NCBI RefSeq assembly: GCF_900236475.1
Contig: NZ_LT963352.1
Location: forward strand, 3,224,001-3,288,000
Length of the DNA stretch: 64,000 nt
From: Streptomyces chartreusis NRRL 3882
GTDB taxonomy: Bacteria > Actinomycetota > Actinomycetes > Streptomycetales > Streptomycetaceae
Direction of reading: 5' to 3'
The notes under the pieces: model-generated
Databases searched by the model: none
Seen by the model: the letters and a program-made list of their open reading frames with translations, nothing else
What the model was told of the DNA's origin: nothing
In this document: in pieces, positions 44,753 to 53,958 of the stretch
Layout: the number at the start of each line of letters is the position of its first letter
How positions within the stretch are numbered: the stretch's first letter is position 1
Program-made: the position numbers and the translations under genes

Positions 44753-45768
44753 TGACCGGCTACACCGCACCTGTACGCGCCAGTCTGGATGTCACTTACG
44801 CATGCGACCTGCGCTGCATCCACTGCCGCACGAACACCGGGGAGATCCCCGTCCACATCCGCCGCAAGATGCTGTCCATCGAGCAGTTGCAGGACATCAT
44901 GCTCCAACTGGACCGGATGGGGACATTCGAGATCACCCTCACCGGTGGGGAGCCGACGATCCGCAAGGGCTTCTGGCAGCTCCTGGACGTCGTTCCGAAG
45001 CTGCGCCATTCGACCGTCACTCTCATCACGAACGCGGCAGCGCACACGCGGGAACAGCTCGACCGCATCGTGGACAGCGGCATTTCGTCCATCCGGGTCA
45101 GCATGGACGGCACGCGGGAGACGTTCGCCGCCGTACGGCTCATGGACGTGTTCGACACCGTCGTGGAGAACTCGATCTACCTCCGCGACCGTGTGCGCAG
45201 TTTCAAGGTGCTGACCACGGTCATGAAGACCAACCAGCACAACGTGTTCGACCTCGCGCACTACCTGCGAGCCCACGGCTTCCGGCGCCAGGACCTCATC
45301 CTGGTCCGGGCGCACGGCCGCGGTGGCCGCAACCGTCTGCTCCTGACAGAGGAGGAGACCATGGCGGTCCACCGCAAGGTGACCGAGTTCAAGCGGGACG
45401 TGCCGGCCACGGACTTCGACCTGAACCTCAACGCGCCCTACCTGGTCCCGGGCGAGAAGCTGCGCCCCTTCCAGGACGTCGTCATGTTCCCCTACCTGGT
45501 GCGCGACAGCAGCATCGCGATCTCCGCCACAGGCGACGTGACCATGAGCCGCCTCTACAGTGCCGCGCCCTTGGGGAACACCAAGGATGCTCCCGTGCAA
45601 GAGATCTGGACGCAGGGGCAGCAGCAGCTCGTCCAAGAGCAGGAGGAGTTCACCGAGGAGCGTCTGCGCGAGATCTTCTGGGACTTCGCGACCAGTGACG
45701 GACCGGACGGTCCCCCGCTCACCTCGCTGCTGGACCGGCAGATCTTCGAAGGCGCGGAGGTGAGGTAG
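44752..45768 (+). CDS. tunB: TunB, radical SAM C-C bond-forming enzyme
   Basis: The 338-aa radical SAM enzyme has the cluster motif CDLRCIHC (Cys18, Cys22, Cys25), a GGEP box (LTGGEPTIRKGFW), and a C-terminal half without a clear extra Cys-rich cluster region. In the tunicamycin pathway TunB is proposed to join the exo-glycal sugar to the 5' carbon of uridine-derived aldehyde, building the 11-carbon tunicamine skeleton. It is coupled to tunA by an overlapping start. Confidence 0.93.
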   Translation: MTGYTAPVRASLDVTYACDLRCIHCRTNTGEIPVHIRRKMLSIEQLQDIMLQLDRMGTFEITLTGGEPTIRKGFWQLLDVVPKLRHSTVTLITNAAAHTREQLDRIVDSGISSIRVSMDGTRETFAAVRLMDVFDTVVENSIYLRDRVRSFKVLTTVMKTNQHNVFDLAHYLRAHGFRRQDLILVRAHGRGGRNRLLLTEEETMAVHRKVTEFKRDVPATDFDLNLNAPYLVPGEKLRPFQDVVMFPYLVRDSSIAISATGDVTMSRLYSAAPLGNTKDAPVQEIWTQGQQQLVQEQEEFTEERLREIFWDFATSDGPDGPPLTSLLDRQIFEGAEVR

Positions 45769-45771
45769 GCC

Positions 45772-46728
45772 TTGTCCAGGGAGGCCCTCATACGCCTGTA
45801 CGACCTCACGCCGTCCCAGCCTCTGCTCGACGCTCTGAGCCCTGCCACCGCATCGCGGGATATCGCTCCTGTCGTTCCCCGGTTCAAAGGGGCCGCTGGG
45901 CCACGAGCCCAGTCCTTCGTCGAACTGCACCGGGAAGGGACGCTTCTGGGCCGGTGTGGCATCAACGTCAAGGGCCCGGGCACAGTCGGCGCCTGCGAGG
46001 TGGCGGCCGTGGTCGCCCCGGCGGAGCGGGCGGGCATGCACTGGCTTCTCGTCCATGTCGCACTCGAGCGGCTTCAGTGGCTGGGGTATGCCTACGCGAT
46101 GACGGAAGTCAGCGAATACGCGGACCACTTCCCGTCGGTGCTGCGGCAGGCGGCGTGGTGGATTCCCGATTCCAGCGAACGCAAGAGCGCGGCGGCGCGG
46201 GACGACAAGAGCCTGGAATGGGCGGATCTCTTCATCGACTTCCGGACCTGGACGCCAAGTTCTACTCCCACGTCTCTTACGGTCAACGGCCGAGACCTGT
46301 GGGTGCGTCGTCCCGAAGCGAGTGAGGAACTGCTGATTGTCGACTGGCTCAGAGAGACCTTCGGCGGAGGCTGGGCGAGCGAGATCCACCGGTCGTTCTC
46401 ACGGGATCCGATCTCGTCTGTGATCGTGGTCGACCGGAACAAGGAACTGCCGCCCAAGGACCGCTTGCTCGGCTTCCTTGCCTACGACACTGCGCGGCTC
46501 GGGATGCTGTCTGCGATTGCGCTCGTGCCCGAGACACGCGGTCGCGATCTGTCCTTGGCGACAGCGCTCATCGAGGAGTGCCTGCGCGAAGCGCGAGCCA
46601 GCGGCATGACCTATGCCGTGCTGGGAGGCGTAGGCAACGCCCGCTTGGCGGCTCTTCGCACATTCAGCGCTCTATGGACCATCCCTGGCTCGTGCCCGGG
46701 AATCTTCGGGAGGGGTGTTCGGAACTAA
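45772..46728 (+). CDS. tunC: TunC, N-acyltransferase (GNAT fold)
   Basis: The product is 318 aa from TTG 45772, placed just after a GGAGGTGAGG ribosome site at the end of tunB. It appears to hold two GNAT-like halves. The N-terminal half has LLGRCGINVKGPG and the C-terminal half has the better acyl-CoA-type loop VPETRGRDLSLATALIEECL. TunC is the enzyme thought to attach the branched unsaturated fatty acyl chain to the free amine made by TunE. The acyl donor may be CoA or the carrier protein TunK. The stop overlaps the tunD ATG (TAATG). Confidence 0.9.
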   Translation: MSREALIRLYDLTPSQPLLDALSPATASRDIAPVVPRFKGAAGPRAQSFVELHREGTLLGRCGINVKGPGTVGACEVAAVVAPAERAGMHWLLVHVALERLQWLGYAYAMTEVSEYADHFPSVLRQAAWWIPDSSERKSAAARDDKSLEWADLFIDFRTWTPSSTPTSLTVNGRDLWVRRPEASEELLIVDWLRETFGGGWASEIHRSFSRDPISSVIVVDRNKELPPKDRLLGFLAYDTARLGMLSAIALVPETRGRDLSLATALIEECLREARASGMTYAVLGGVGNARLAALRTFSALWTIPGSCPGIFGRGVRN

Positions 46729-48146
46729 TGGAGATCATCTTCACTGTCTCCGATCAGGTATGGGGCGGCAAACACCGCTACATGCACGACATGGCGCTCG
46801 GGCTGGCGCAGGCAGGCCATACGGTCACCGTCCTCGCGGAGGAGGGTGGAGCCATGCTTCAGCAGTGCCGTGCCGCCGGGGTAACGACCGTGAGTGTGCC
46901 GGCGTTCGCCAGCGACGACGCGGCCGAGGCGGTTCGCAAGGCGCTGCGGCATCGTCGTCCTCATATCGTGTGTGTCTCCGGCCGCGCGGACGCCGCCGCA
47001 GTCCACCACGCCCAGTCGCAGGGCGTGACTGATGCCGCCGTGTGCCTGTTCCGGCACTCGGCGTTCCCTCTGGGAACCACCGACGAGGTGCGCGACCTAT
47101 TCACCGGCGTGAACCTGGTCTTCACCACGTCACTGGAACAGCGGCAACGCCAGTTCGAGCCGCTGATCAACGCCGGTGTCTTGAAGGACGAACAGGTCGA
47201 GATACTCACCAGTGGCGTCGGGGAGCCTCTGCTCGCGGCTCTGGACGCCGCCGACCGCGGCGCCGCTCGAAAGGAACTCCGAGCCGAATCGGACCAGTTC
47301 GTCTTCCTCGTGCTGGCCCGCCTGGCCTGGGAGAAGGGCATCGACCAGGTGATCGACGCCTTCGCTGACCTGGAGCTGCCGCCGGACGCCGCGCCCCCGC
47401 TGCTGGTGGTCGCGGGTGAGGGGCCGCTGGAGGCAGAACTACGAGGCCAGACCATCGAACGGGGTGTAGCCGAACGGGTCCAATTCCTCGGCCACCAGGA
47501 CCACGTCGCCCCGGTGATCAAGGCCAGTGACGCCGTGGTCCTCACCAGCACGGTTCCCGAGACCGGCCCGCTCGCGCTCAAGGAGGCCATGGCCGCCGGC
47601 CGCCCCGTCATCGCCTCTGTCCAGGGCGGCATCCCGGAGTTCGTCGAGGACGAGCGGCACGGTCTGCTGGTCATCGACGACGAGGACCTGCGGCAGGCGA
47701 TGCAGCGGCTCCTGAGCGACCGCGAAGCCGCCGAGACCATGGGAGCCGCCGGATCCGAGTCGGTTCGCGGCGGACATCGTGCAGTACGACGCGTGGAGTA
47801 CCTCGCCCACCGTCTCGATCTCCTGGCCCTGGAACAGCTCGCCCCGGACACGGTCCTTCACGAAGTGGTGTGGGACGACGTACGGCTGCGTGAAGAGACA
47901 CAAGGCGGCTTCGTCTTCGTGCCGCGTACATCGCACATCATGGAACTGGACAGCGCTACGTACGCTGTCGTGCGCACCGCGGTCGAAGCCGGTGACCCAC
48001 TCCAGTTGATCAAGCTCCCCGAAGAGACGCTCGGTGTGATTGCACACCGGCTCTACGCCATGGGCGCGCTGGTCCGGCAGGATGGTCAGGCGACGCCTGC
48101 GGCCCGCACCGCGGACGGCGAACGACCGGTTACGGAGCCCGCGTGA
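46728..48146 (+). CDS. tunD: TunD, GT4-family glycosyltransferase with C-terminal PqqD-like region
   Basis: The 472-aa product has a GT-B glycosyltransferase, residues about 1-365. Its signature segments are LVLARLAWEKGIDQVIDAFA (about 192) and the C-terminal donor site with ASDAVVLTSTVPETGPLALK (EX7E type, about 265-285). It adds GlcNAc to form the trehalose-like 1,1 linkage of tunicamycin. The last 90 residues (LREETQGGFVFVPRTSHIME, LDSATYAVVRTAVEAG, IAHRLYAMGALVRQ) have the pattern of PqqD-like recognition domains, not needed for a plain GT4. The ATG is coupled to tunC and the stop overlaps tunE. Confidence 0.92.
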   Translation: MEIIFTVSDQVWGGKHRYMHDMALGLAQAGHTVTVLAEEGGAMLQQCRAAGVTTVSVPAFASDDAAEAVRKALRHRRPHIVCVSGRADAAAVHHAQSQGVTDAAVCLFRHSAFPLGTTDEVRDLFTGVNLVFTTSLEQRQRQFEPLINAGVLKDEQVEILTSGVGEPLLAALDAADRGAARKELRAESDQFVFLVLARLAWEKGIDQVIDAFADLELPPDAAPPLLVVAGEGPLEAELRGQTIERGVAERVQFLGHQDHVAPVIKASDAVVLTSTVPETGPLALKEAMAAGRPVIASVQGGIPEFVEDERHGLLVIDDEDLRQAMQRLLSDREAAETMGAAGSESVRGGHRAVRRVEYLAHRLDLLALEQLAPDTVLHEVVWDDVRLREETQGGFVFVPRTSHIMELDSATYAVVRTAVEAGDPLQLIKLPEETLGVIAHRLYAMGALVRQDGQATPAARTADGERPVTEPA

Positions 48147-48847
48147 AGGTCCTGGTCATCGCCGCACACCCGGATGACGAGGTTCTCGGTGCCGGGGCCA
48201 CGGTGTCGGCATTGAGCCAGCAGGGCGCAGTGGTCCAGATCCACATCCTCGCCGAGGGTATCTCGCTGCGGCATTCGGGCGTGAAGATCGAGGAGGCGCG
48301 GGAACGCTGCCAGGTGGCGGCCAAGGATCTCGGTGCGGCCGAGGTGTCGTTCGGCGGTCTGGCGGCCGACGGACGCCTCCTGGCCGACCTCCCTCAGCGA
48401 CAGGTCGTCGATGCGGTTAGCCACGCCCTGCGTGAGGCAGAGCCCGAAGTGGTCTTCACTCACCACCCTGGCGACATCCACGCGGACCACCGCAGCGTCG
48501 CCCATGCAGTGGGGTACGGCACCCGCATCCTCGGCTCCGGCTCCGTTCGGCAGGTGCTGCACTTCGAGGTCCTGTCTTCCACGGAACAGCAAACGGGCCT
48601 GGTGGCGCCGTTCACCCCCAACCTGTTCTACGACGTCACCGGGCACGTCGAAGCCAAGTGCCGGGCACTTGCCGCCTACCCGTACGAGCTGTACGACCCG
48701 CCCCACCCTCGCTCCCTGGCGGCCGTTCGGACGCTGGCCTCATACCGGGGGACGCAGGTGGGGGTGGAAGCGGCTGAGGCATTCATGATCGGACGAGAAC
48801 TACGCGGCCCCATGGCAGCGGTTCCCAGTGGAGTTGATGTGCGATGA
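48143..48847 (+). CDS. tunE: TunE, PIG-L family N-deacetylase
   Basis: The 234-aa zinc-dependent PIG-L (LmbE) deacetylase has AHPDDE with His9, Asp11 and Asp12 (metal and general base). A second metal-site motif, IHADHRS, lies near residues 112-118. TunE removes an N-acetyl group from the tunicamine sugar so that TunC can acylate it. GTG 48143 overlaps the tunD stop and the stop overlaps the tunF ATG. Confidence 0.93.
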   Translation: MKVLVIAAHPDDEVLGAGATVSALSQQGAVVQIHILAEGISLRHSGVKIEEARERCQVAAKDLGAAEVSFGGLAADGRLLADLPQRQVVDAVSHALREAEPEVVFTHHPGDIHADHRSVAHAVGYGTRILGSGSVRQVLHFEVLSSTEQQTGLVAPFTPNLFYDVTGHVEAKCRALAAYPYELYDPPHPRSLAAVRTLASYRGTQVGVEAAEAFMIGRELRGPMAAVPSGVDVR

Positions 48848-49827
48848 GAGTGCTCGTGACTGGGGGTGCCGGGTATGTGGGCTCCTTCACCGTACGGCGC
48901 CTCCTTGCGGCCGGCCACGAGGTCGTGGTTGTCGACAACCTCAGCACGGGCCGCCGCGAAGCAGTCCGTGGCTGCCGCCTACACGTGGTGGACATCCTCG
49001 ATATCGCCAGCATGGGCACGGTCTTCGAGGAGTTCCACCCTGAGGCCGTGATCCACTTCGCGGCCCTGAAATCCTCTGAAGAGTCGCTGCGTGACATCAA
49101 CACGTACTTCTCCGTCAACCTGACGGGGACGCAGAACGTGCTCGCCCTGTGCGCACGCACCGGGGTGGAGCGCTTTGTCTTCTCCTCCTCGTGCGCCGTG
49201 TATGGCACCCCGCAAATCTGCCCGGTGGATGAGACCGCGCCCGTACGGCCCGAAAGTCCGTACGGAGAGACGAAGTACCTGTGCGAGCGCGTGATCGCCT
49301 CCTACGCGCAGGCCACAGGGATGCGCTACGCCAACCTGCGGTACTTCAACGCGGCAGGTGCGGCCGACGACGCTTCCCTGGGAGAGTACGCGGGCCCGGC
49401 ATCAACCCAACTCCTACCGGTGGCCATACGCTCAACCCTGGGCCTGGCGCCCACCCTGCGGATCTTCGGCAACGACTACCCGACGACCGACGGGACGGCT
49501 CTGCGCGACTACATCCACGTCGAGGATCTCGCCCAGGCCCACGTGCGGGTCCTGGAGGGTCTGCAAAAAGGCAGTCAGTGCGGGCCGGTGAACCTGGGCC
49601 GCGGCCAGCCCGTCAGCGTGCGCGAGCTGATCGATGTCTTGCACGACGTCTCCGGGAAGGAGACCCCGGTTGCCATGGCGCCCCGCCGTCCAGGGGACCC
49701 AGGTCTGTCCTGGGCCGATCCGAGTCTGGCGCTGAGCCGATTCGGCTGGCGAGCAGAACGCGACCTTGACCACATCGTTCGTACGGCGTGGAACTGGCAC
49801 ACCAGTACCCCCGCGTCGCTGGAGTGA
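48844..49827 (+). CDS. tunF: TunF, UDP-sugar 4-epimerase (GalE type)
   Basis: The 327-aa GalE-like extended SDR has NAD motif GGAGYVG (8-14), the SSSCAVYGTP segment and YGETK (Tyr140, Lys144). In the pathway TunF epimerises the exo-glycal formed by TunA at C4 to give the galacto configuration. Primary-metabolism GalE may replace it, in line with reports that tunF is dispensable in S. coelicolor. It is coupled to tunE (ATGA). The gap to the tunG start is one base. Confidence 0.93.
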   Translation: MRVLVTGGAGYVGSFTVRRLLAAGHEVVVVDNLSTGRREAVRGCRLHVVDILDIASMGTVFEEFHPEAVIHFAALKSSEESLRDINTYFSVNLTGTQNVLALCARTGVERFVFSSSCAVYGTPQICPVDETAPVRPESPYGETKYLCERVIASYAQATGMRYANLRYFNAAGAADDASLGEYAGPASTQLLPVAIRSTLGLAPTLRIFGNDYPTTDGTALRDYIHVEDLAQAHVRVLEGLQKGSQCGPVNLGRGQPVSVRELIDVLHDVSGKETPVAMAPRRPGDPGLSWADPSLALSRFGWRAERDLDHIVRTAWNWHTSTPASLE

Positions 49828-49828
49828 C

Positions 49829-50440
49829 ATGCACCTCTACCTACTGCGCCACGCCGAGGACCGTTCCGGAAAGTTCGACCCGCACCAGGATCGCCTGACC
49901 GAGCGAGGACGCCGACAGGCGCAGGAAGCGGCTCATTGGCTGGCTGAGCGGCGTCCCACAGAGCTTCGCACCAGTGTGCTTCCCCGCGCCCAGCAGACAG
50001 CCGACATCGTCGCGGCGCACACCGGCCTTGCCGCACGGGAGGATCCGCGCCTCAATGAGATCGTCTGGTCTCCGGTCGCGGGTGAGTTCCTGCCGAACCC
50101 GCGGGAGGACCGGCTCCATCCGCCGCCACCGGGGGCGGAATCATGGAATGTGTTCATGACGCGGGTCGCCACATGCATGAGCGAGCTGTGTCATCAGGCG
50201 TCGGAGGACCAGCGGATTGTGTTGGTCACCCACAGTGGCTTCTTCGACGCTGTCAATGAACTGCTGTGTGGCGGGACCGGCAGGGTGGAGCTGCTGGTTG
50301 CGCACGCTGGGATCACACACTGGCAGTACCGTCCCGGAGACTCGGGTGGCGCCTGGCTTCTGCACCAACACAATGTCACCTTCGCCCCACAGACCCTGAT
50401 GGATCACGGATCCCTGAGCACAGCGGAGTTGAGCGCATGA
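49829..50440 (+). CDS. tunG: TunG, histidine phosphatase family
   Basis: The product is 203 aa from ATG 49829 (MHLYLLRHAEDRSGKF), which places the catalytic RHAE at residues 7-10. The frame can be extended upstream into the tunF coding sequence, but that would be out of pattern. The second catalytic His is in VTHSGFFDAV. A phosphoglycerate-mutase-like phosphatase, it is proposed to dephosphorylate a uridine nucleotide to supply uridine. The stop overlaps the tunH ATG (ATGA). Confidence 0.9.
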   Translation: MHLYLLRHAEDRSGKFDPHQDRLTERGRRQAQEAAHWLAERRPTELRTSVLPRAQQTADIVAAHTGLAAREDPRLNEIVWSPVAGEFLPNPREDRLHPPPPGAESWNVFMTRVATCMSELCHQASEDQRIVLVTHSGFFDAVNELLCGGTGRVELLVAHAGITHWQYRPGDSGGAWLLHQHNVTFAPQTLMDHGSLSTAELSA

Positions 50441-51984
50441 GCGGGCGGCGCAGGCGTATGGTCGTCATCTGTGTCGACGGCGGGCTTCCCGGGATCATCC
50501 GCGAGCACGACTTCTTCAATCTGAGCCGGGCCCTGCCGACACTTCCCGGCACTGCCGTGCACGAGCTGCGCAGCATCTACCCCTCGTCAACAGCGCCCTC
50601 CCACGCGTCCTTTCTTACCGGGACGTACCCGAGCGGGCACGGGATCGTGGGGAACCGCTTCTGGGAGCGGGAGAGTGTTGAGGAGATCCGCCGACGCTCG
50701 GACGATCCGCTTTCATCTTTTCACCCCTACGAGGAAAGCTCGCTCACCGCACCGAGCCTGCTCGACTGGTTTGCCCGGCAAGGGGCGTCGGCCGCCGCCG
50801 TCCATTTCCCGCAGACCTTCTCCCGCAACGCCCAGCTCGCGATCCCCAGCTGCTACTGCTTGTACGCCCCAGCCCGGAACCTCGTCGTCCCGCTCGGACC
50901 GACCGTTGACGGGGCGGCCGAGGGCGTGGTGCAGCTCTCCTACCTGGGACACGAGGTGGCCTTGTATCTCCGGGTCGATCAGCAGACGAACGTGATCACG
51001 GTGGGAAGCCACCGAGAGACCGCTGTCGTGGCCGACAGCCTCCGGCCCACGCGGCTGGACATCCCCGTTTCTTCGGGTTCCGTGTCCGTGGCGGTCTCCT
51101 GCCGCAGGCTCGACGAAGGCCAGATCGAGGTGCGTCTGGGAACCGCCGTTATCACCCTGGGATTCGGCGGGCTCGATATGCCGGACCGCGCCGGTGACGG
51201 GCCCGCGTCCCTGTACGTCGAATACACCGCCAATCCAGGCCACACGTTCCACGAATCGCCTCGGGCCGAGTGGGTGGAACAGACCGCCCTCGACGTCCTG
51301 AAGCAGCATGACCCAGATGTCCTGTTCGTGCGCTTCAACCAGGCCGACCATGCTCAGGAGTTCCTCTACTGGCATGCGGTCCGAGGCAGCTCCGGTGAAC
51401 GAAGTCGCGCATGGCAGCAGATCCTTGACGTCTACGCCCGGATCGACGCCTGCGTGATGCGGCTCGCCCAGGCCGCCGGTGAGCACGCGGAGTTCCTGTT
51501 CTTCTCCGACCACGGCATCGACTACGTCGAGACCCACCTGCGCCCGAACCACGTGCTGGCGGACCTCGGGCTCGCCGACCGCATGGTTTTCCAGGGTGAC
51601 AGCAACTGCGCCTACCTGTACGCCGACGCACCTGTGCCACCAGCGGAGAAAAAGCGCCTCGACCAGGCCCTGCACGCACTCGATCCTTCCATCGGCGTGC
51701 TCACTCCAGCCGAGCAGGACCGGTTGAAGTTGCCGGTAGGGAGCCCGAGGCTGGGCCGTCTCACGGTGACCTGCGGCCCGCACACCGAATTCCAGTACAG
51801 CGACGCGACACCGAGGGAGAGCGTGGCCTCCGCATCACACGGTTACCTGCCCAGCGACTCGGCCATGAGCGGCTTCTTCCGCTGCTTCGGCCAGGCAGCA
51901 GCGCGGCCGGCTCCCCCCAAGGACATCACGGGGGCCGCAACCGCGGTCCGCAGCATCTGGCGCCAAGCGGCGCGGGAGATGTGA
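50437..51984 (+). CDS. tunH: TunH, type I phosphodiesterase/nucleotide pyrophosphatase
   Basis: The 515-aa alkaline-phosphatase-superfamily enzyme has a metal Asp in VICVDGGLP (Asp14), a nucleophile region PSSTAPSHASFLTG (49-62), NQADHAQEF and FFSDHGIDYV for the metal His/Asp set, and the family end GYLPSDSAMSGFF. It resembles nucleotide pyrophosphatases, so a role in removing the nucleotide diphosphate group from a pathway intermediate is likely. Published deletion work lists tunH among the six essential genes. A middle beta-rich insert (about 190-265) is specific to this subgroup. Confidence 0.9.
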   Translation: MSGRRRRMVVICVDGGLPGIIREHDFFNLSRALPTLPGTAVHELRSIYPSSTAPSHASFLTGTYPSGHGIVGNRFWERESVEEIRRRSDDPLSSFHPYEESSLTAPSLLDWFARQGASAAAVHFPQTFSRNAQLAIPSCYCLYAPARNLVVPLGPTVDGAAEGVVQLSYLGHEVALYLRVDQQTNVITVGSHRETAVVADSLRPTRLDIPVSSGSVSVAVSCRRLDEGQIEVRLGTAVITLGFGGLDMPDRAGDGPASLYVEYTANPGHTFHESPRAEWVEQTALDVLKQHDPDVLFVRFNQADHAQEFLYWHAVRGSSGERSRAWQQILDVYARIDACVMRLAQAAGEHAEFLFFSDHGIDYVETHLRPNHVLADLGLADRMVFQGDSNCAYLYADAPVPPAEKKRLDQALHALDPSIGVLTPAEQDRLKLPVGSPRLGRLTVTCGPHTEFQYSDATPRESVASASHGYLPSDSAMSGFFRCFGQAAARPAPPKDITGAATAVRSIWRQAAREM

Positions 51985-51986
51985 GC

Positions 51987-52901
51987 ATGCCAGAAAACCC
52001 TCCTTACGCATATGAGGTCGAGGGCCTGCACAAGCAGTTCGACGGAGTCCCCAGGCCGGCCAATGGCGAGATCTCCTTTCACATAAAGCAGGGCGAATTC
52101 TTCGGACTTCTGGGCAGCAATGGTGCGGGAAAGACAACCCTGATCAAGCAGATGATCGGTCTGGTGCGACCGGATGGGGGGACGGTGAGGCTACTGGGGC
52201 GCGATGTCTTTGCCCACCCTCGCTTCACGGCGGCCACGGTTGGTTACATGCCGCAGACCGCCTTCGCCCTCAACAGCCTGACCGTCAAAGAGGCCGTCTA
52301 CTTCAGTGCGCACCTACGCGGTGTCGCCGCCAAGGCGGCCCGCCGGGAGCGTGACGCCCTGTTGGAGCTGCTTGGTCTGACCCACCTGGCCGGCAAGGTC
52401 GCCCGGCAGCTCTCCGGCGGAGAACGCCGACTGTTGCAGATCGCGGTGACGCTGATCGGATCACCGCCTGTGCTGATCCTGGACGAGCCCACCAACGAGC
52501 TGGACCCGTCGCGTCGCCGCCAGATATGGCAGCTTCTCAGGGAGCTGAACCAACGCGACGGCCACACGATCATCCTCATCACCCACAACGCCATCGAAGC
52601 GGAACAGGTGATCGAGCGCGTCGGAATCCTCAAGGAGGGGCGGCTCGTCGCGCTGGGCGCTCCCGCCGAGCTGAAGTCTTCCCTCCGCTCCCAGGTACGC
52701 CTGTCGATCACGGTAGGCGATACACAAATGCATGGTTTGCCTGACTATGTCCGCGTGCAGTCCGACCACCGCGGCAAGGTCGTGGCCCTCGTCGACTCTG
52801 CCGACCTGCCCCATCTGACCAAGGACGTAGATCTCACCCAGTTCCCCGAGTTCACGATGCACACCGCGACCCTGGAAGACGTGTATGTCAGCTACGCGTG
52901 A
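51987..52901 (+). CDS. tunI: TunI, ABC transporter ATP-binding protein
   Basis: The product is 304 aa from ATG 51987 (GGGAG 9 bases ahead); GTG 51981, overlapping the tunH stop, is also possible. The ATPase has Walker A LLGSNGAGKTTLI, signature LSGGERR and Walker B VLILDEPTNELD, with a C-terminal extension as in drug-export DrrA types. With TunJ it exports tunicamycin and gives immunity. It overlaps tunJ by 17 bases. Confidence 0.93.
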   Translation: MPENPPYAYEVEGLHKQFDGVPRPANGEISFHIKQGEFFGLLGSNGAGKTTLIKQMIGLVRPDGGTVRLLGRDVFAHPRFTAATVGYMPQTAFALNSLTVKEAVYFSAHLRGVAAKAARRERDALLELLGLTHLAGKVARQLSGGERRLLQIAVTLIGSPPVLILDEPTNELDPSRRRQIWQLLRELNQRDGHTIILITHNAIEAEQVIERVGILKEGRLVALGAPAELKSSLRSQVRLSITVGDTQMHGLPDYVRVQSDHRGKVVALVDSADLPHLTKDVDLTQFPEFTMHTATLEDVYVSYA

Positions 52902-53673
52902 CAAGAAGCTCGGACTGAGCTTCCTTGGGCAGGTCTGGGACCTGTTCAGGATTCAGCTCACCAACTGGCGGTGGTCCTGGCCTCAGATGGTGCTCACTGG
53001 TGTGCTTGCCCCTTTGGTCAGCATCGCCGCCTTGGGGCTCTTCGCCCGGAACTCTGGCCACGCCGCGACCGAATATGTCCTGACCGGCAGTGTCACCATG
53101 GCGATCCTGTTCGAGACTCAAAACAAAATCGCCAGCAACTTCGCGTTCATGCGCGGAAACGGCGCCTTCGAGTACTACGCCGCACTGCCTGTCCGTCGCG
53201 AGGCTCTCATCTTTGCCACACTCGCAGCCTTCTCCATCCTGTCGCTGCCTGCCATCGCGGTGACCCTGCTGCTCGGCTCGGCCCTACTCGACGTCCCGCT
53301 CACGTTCTCGCCACTCGCCCCGCTGTGCCTCCTGCTTGCCCTGCTTCCTTCAGCCGGACTGGGGGCCTTCATCGGCAGCAGATCCGGAACCATCGAACAG
53401 GCGTCCTCTCTCAGCCTGGCCACCACGCTCCTCATGATGGCCGCAGGCCCGGTGGCAGTCCCACCAGAACTGCTGCCCGACGCACTGATCTGGATCGGCA
53501 ACCTCAACCCGGCGGTCTACGCGGCCGACAGCCTGCGTCACTCCCTAACGGCACCCGACGCCTCCCGGGCCCTTTCTGACTTGGCGATCCTTGCCATCTT
53601 TGCCGGCGCGGTGTGGGGCCTGACCAGCACACGTATGCACTGGCGTGCCCGCTACGGGCGCCGCGCCTCGTGA
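52885..53673 (+). CDS. tunJ: TunJ, ABC-2 type permease
   Basis: The 262-aa permease has six membrane segments (for example MVLTGVLAPLVSIAALGLF, ALIFATLAAFSILSLPAIAV, LCLLLALLPSAGLGAFIG, LAILAIFAGAVWGL). It fits the ABC-2 fold of antibiotic exporters. It starts at ATG 52885 inside the end of tunI. With TunI it forms the transporter credited with tunicamycin resistance in the S. chartreusis cluster. Confidence 0.9.
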   Translation: MSATRDKKLGLSFLGQVWDLFRIQLTNWRWSWPQMVLTGVLAPLVSIAALGLFARNSGHAATEYVLTGSVTMAILFETQNKIASNFAFMRGNGAFEYYAALPVRREALIFATLAAFSILSLPAIAVTLLLGSALLDVPLTFSPLAPLCLLLALLPSAGLGAFIGSRSGTIEQASSLSLATTLLMMAAGPVAVPPELLPDALIWIGNLNPAVYAADSLRHSLTAPDASRALSDLAILAIFAGAVWGLTSTRMHWRARYGRRAS

Positions 53674-53712
53674 CGCAACCATCGATCACTCATCACGAAG
53701 GGAAACACATCC

Positions 53713-53958
53713 ATGACCGAGCAACAGTTCCTCGCAGTCCTCGCACCCCTGATCGAGGAAATCACCGGGAACGCCTTCTCCCAGGAACAACTGGACGTCA
53801 CCTTCGGCGATCTGGACATCGACTCCCTCAATCAGATCGAGATCATCAGCCGTATCGAGGACGAGTTCGACTGCCACATAGAGGACAGCACCCTGCGGAC
53901 GATCCGTACGCCCCGCGGACTGCTGGACCACATTTCGAAGTCCACCAGCCCCGCATGA
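53713..53958 (+). CDS. tunK: TunK, acyl carrier protein
   Basis: The 81-aa acidic four-helix ACP carries the phosphopantetheine serine at Ser38 in DIDSLNQIE. A ribosome site GAAGGGAAA lies about 8 bases before the ATG. It probably carries the fatty acyl chain for TunC, although fatty-acid-synthase ACP can substitute, and tunK is reported dispensable. The stop overlaps the start of tunL (ATGA). Confidence 0.93.
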   Translation: MTEQQFLAVLAPLIEEITGNAFSQEQLDVTFGDLDIDSLNQIEIISRIEDEFDCHIEDSTLRTIRTPRGLLDHISKSTSPA

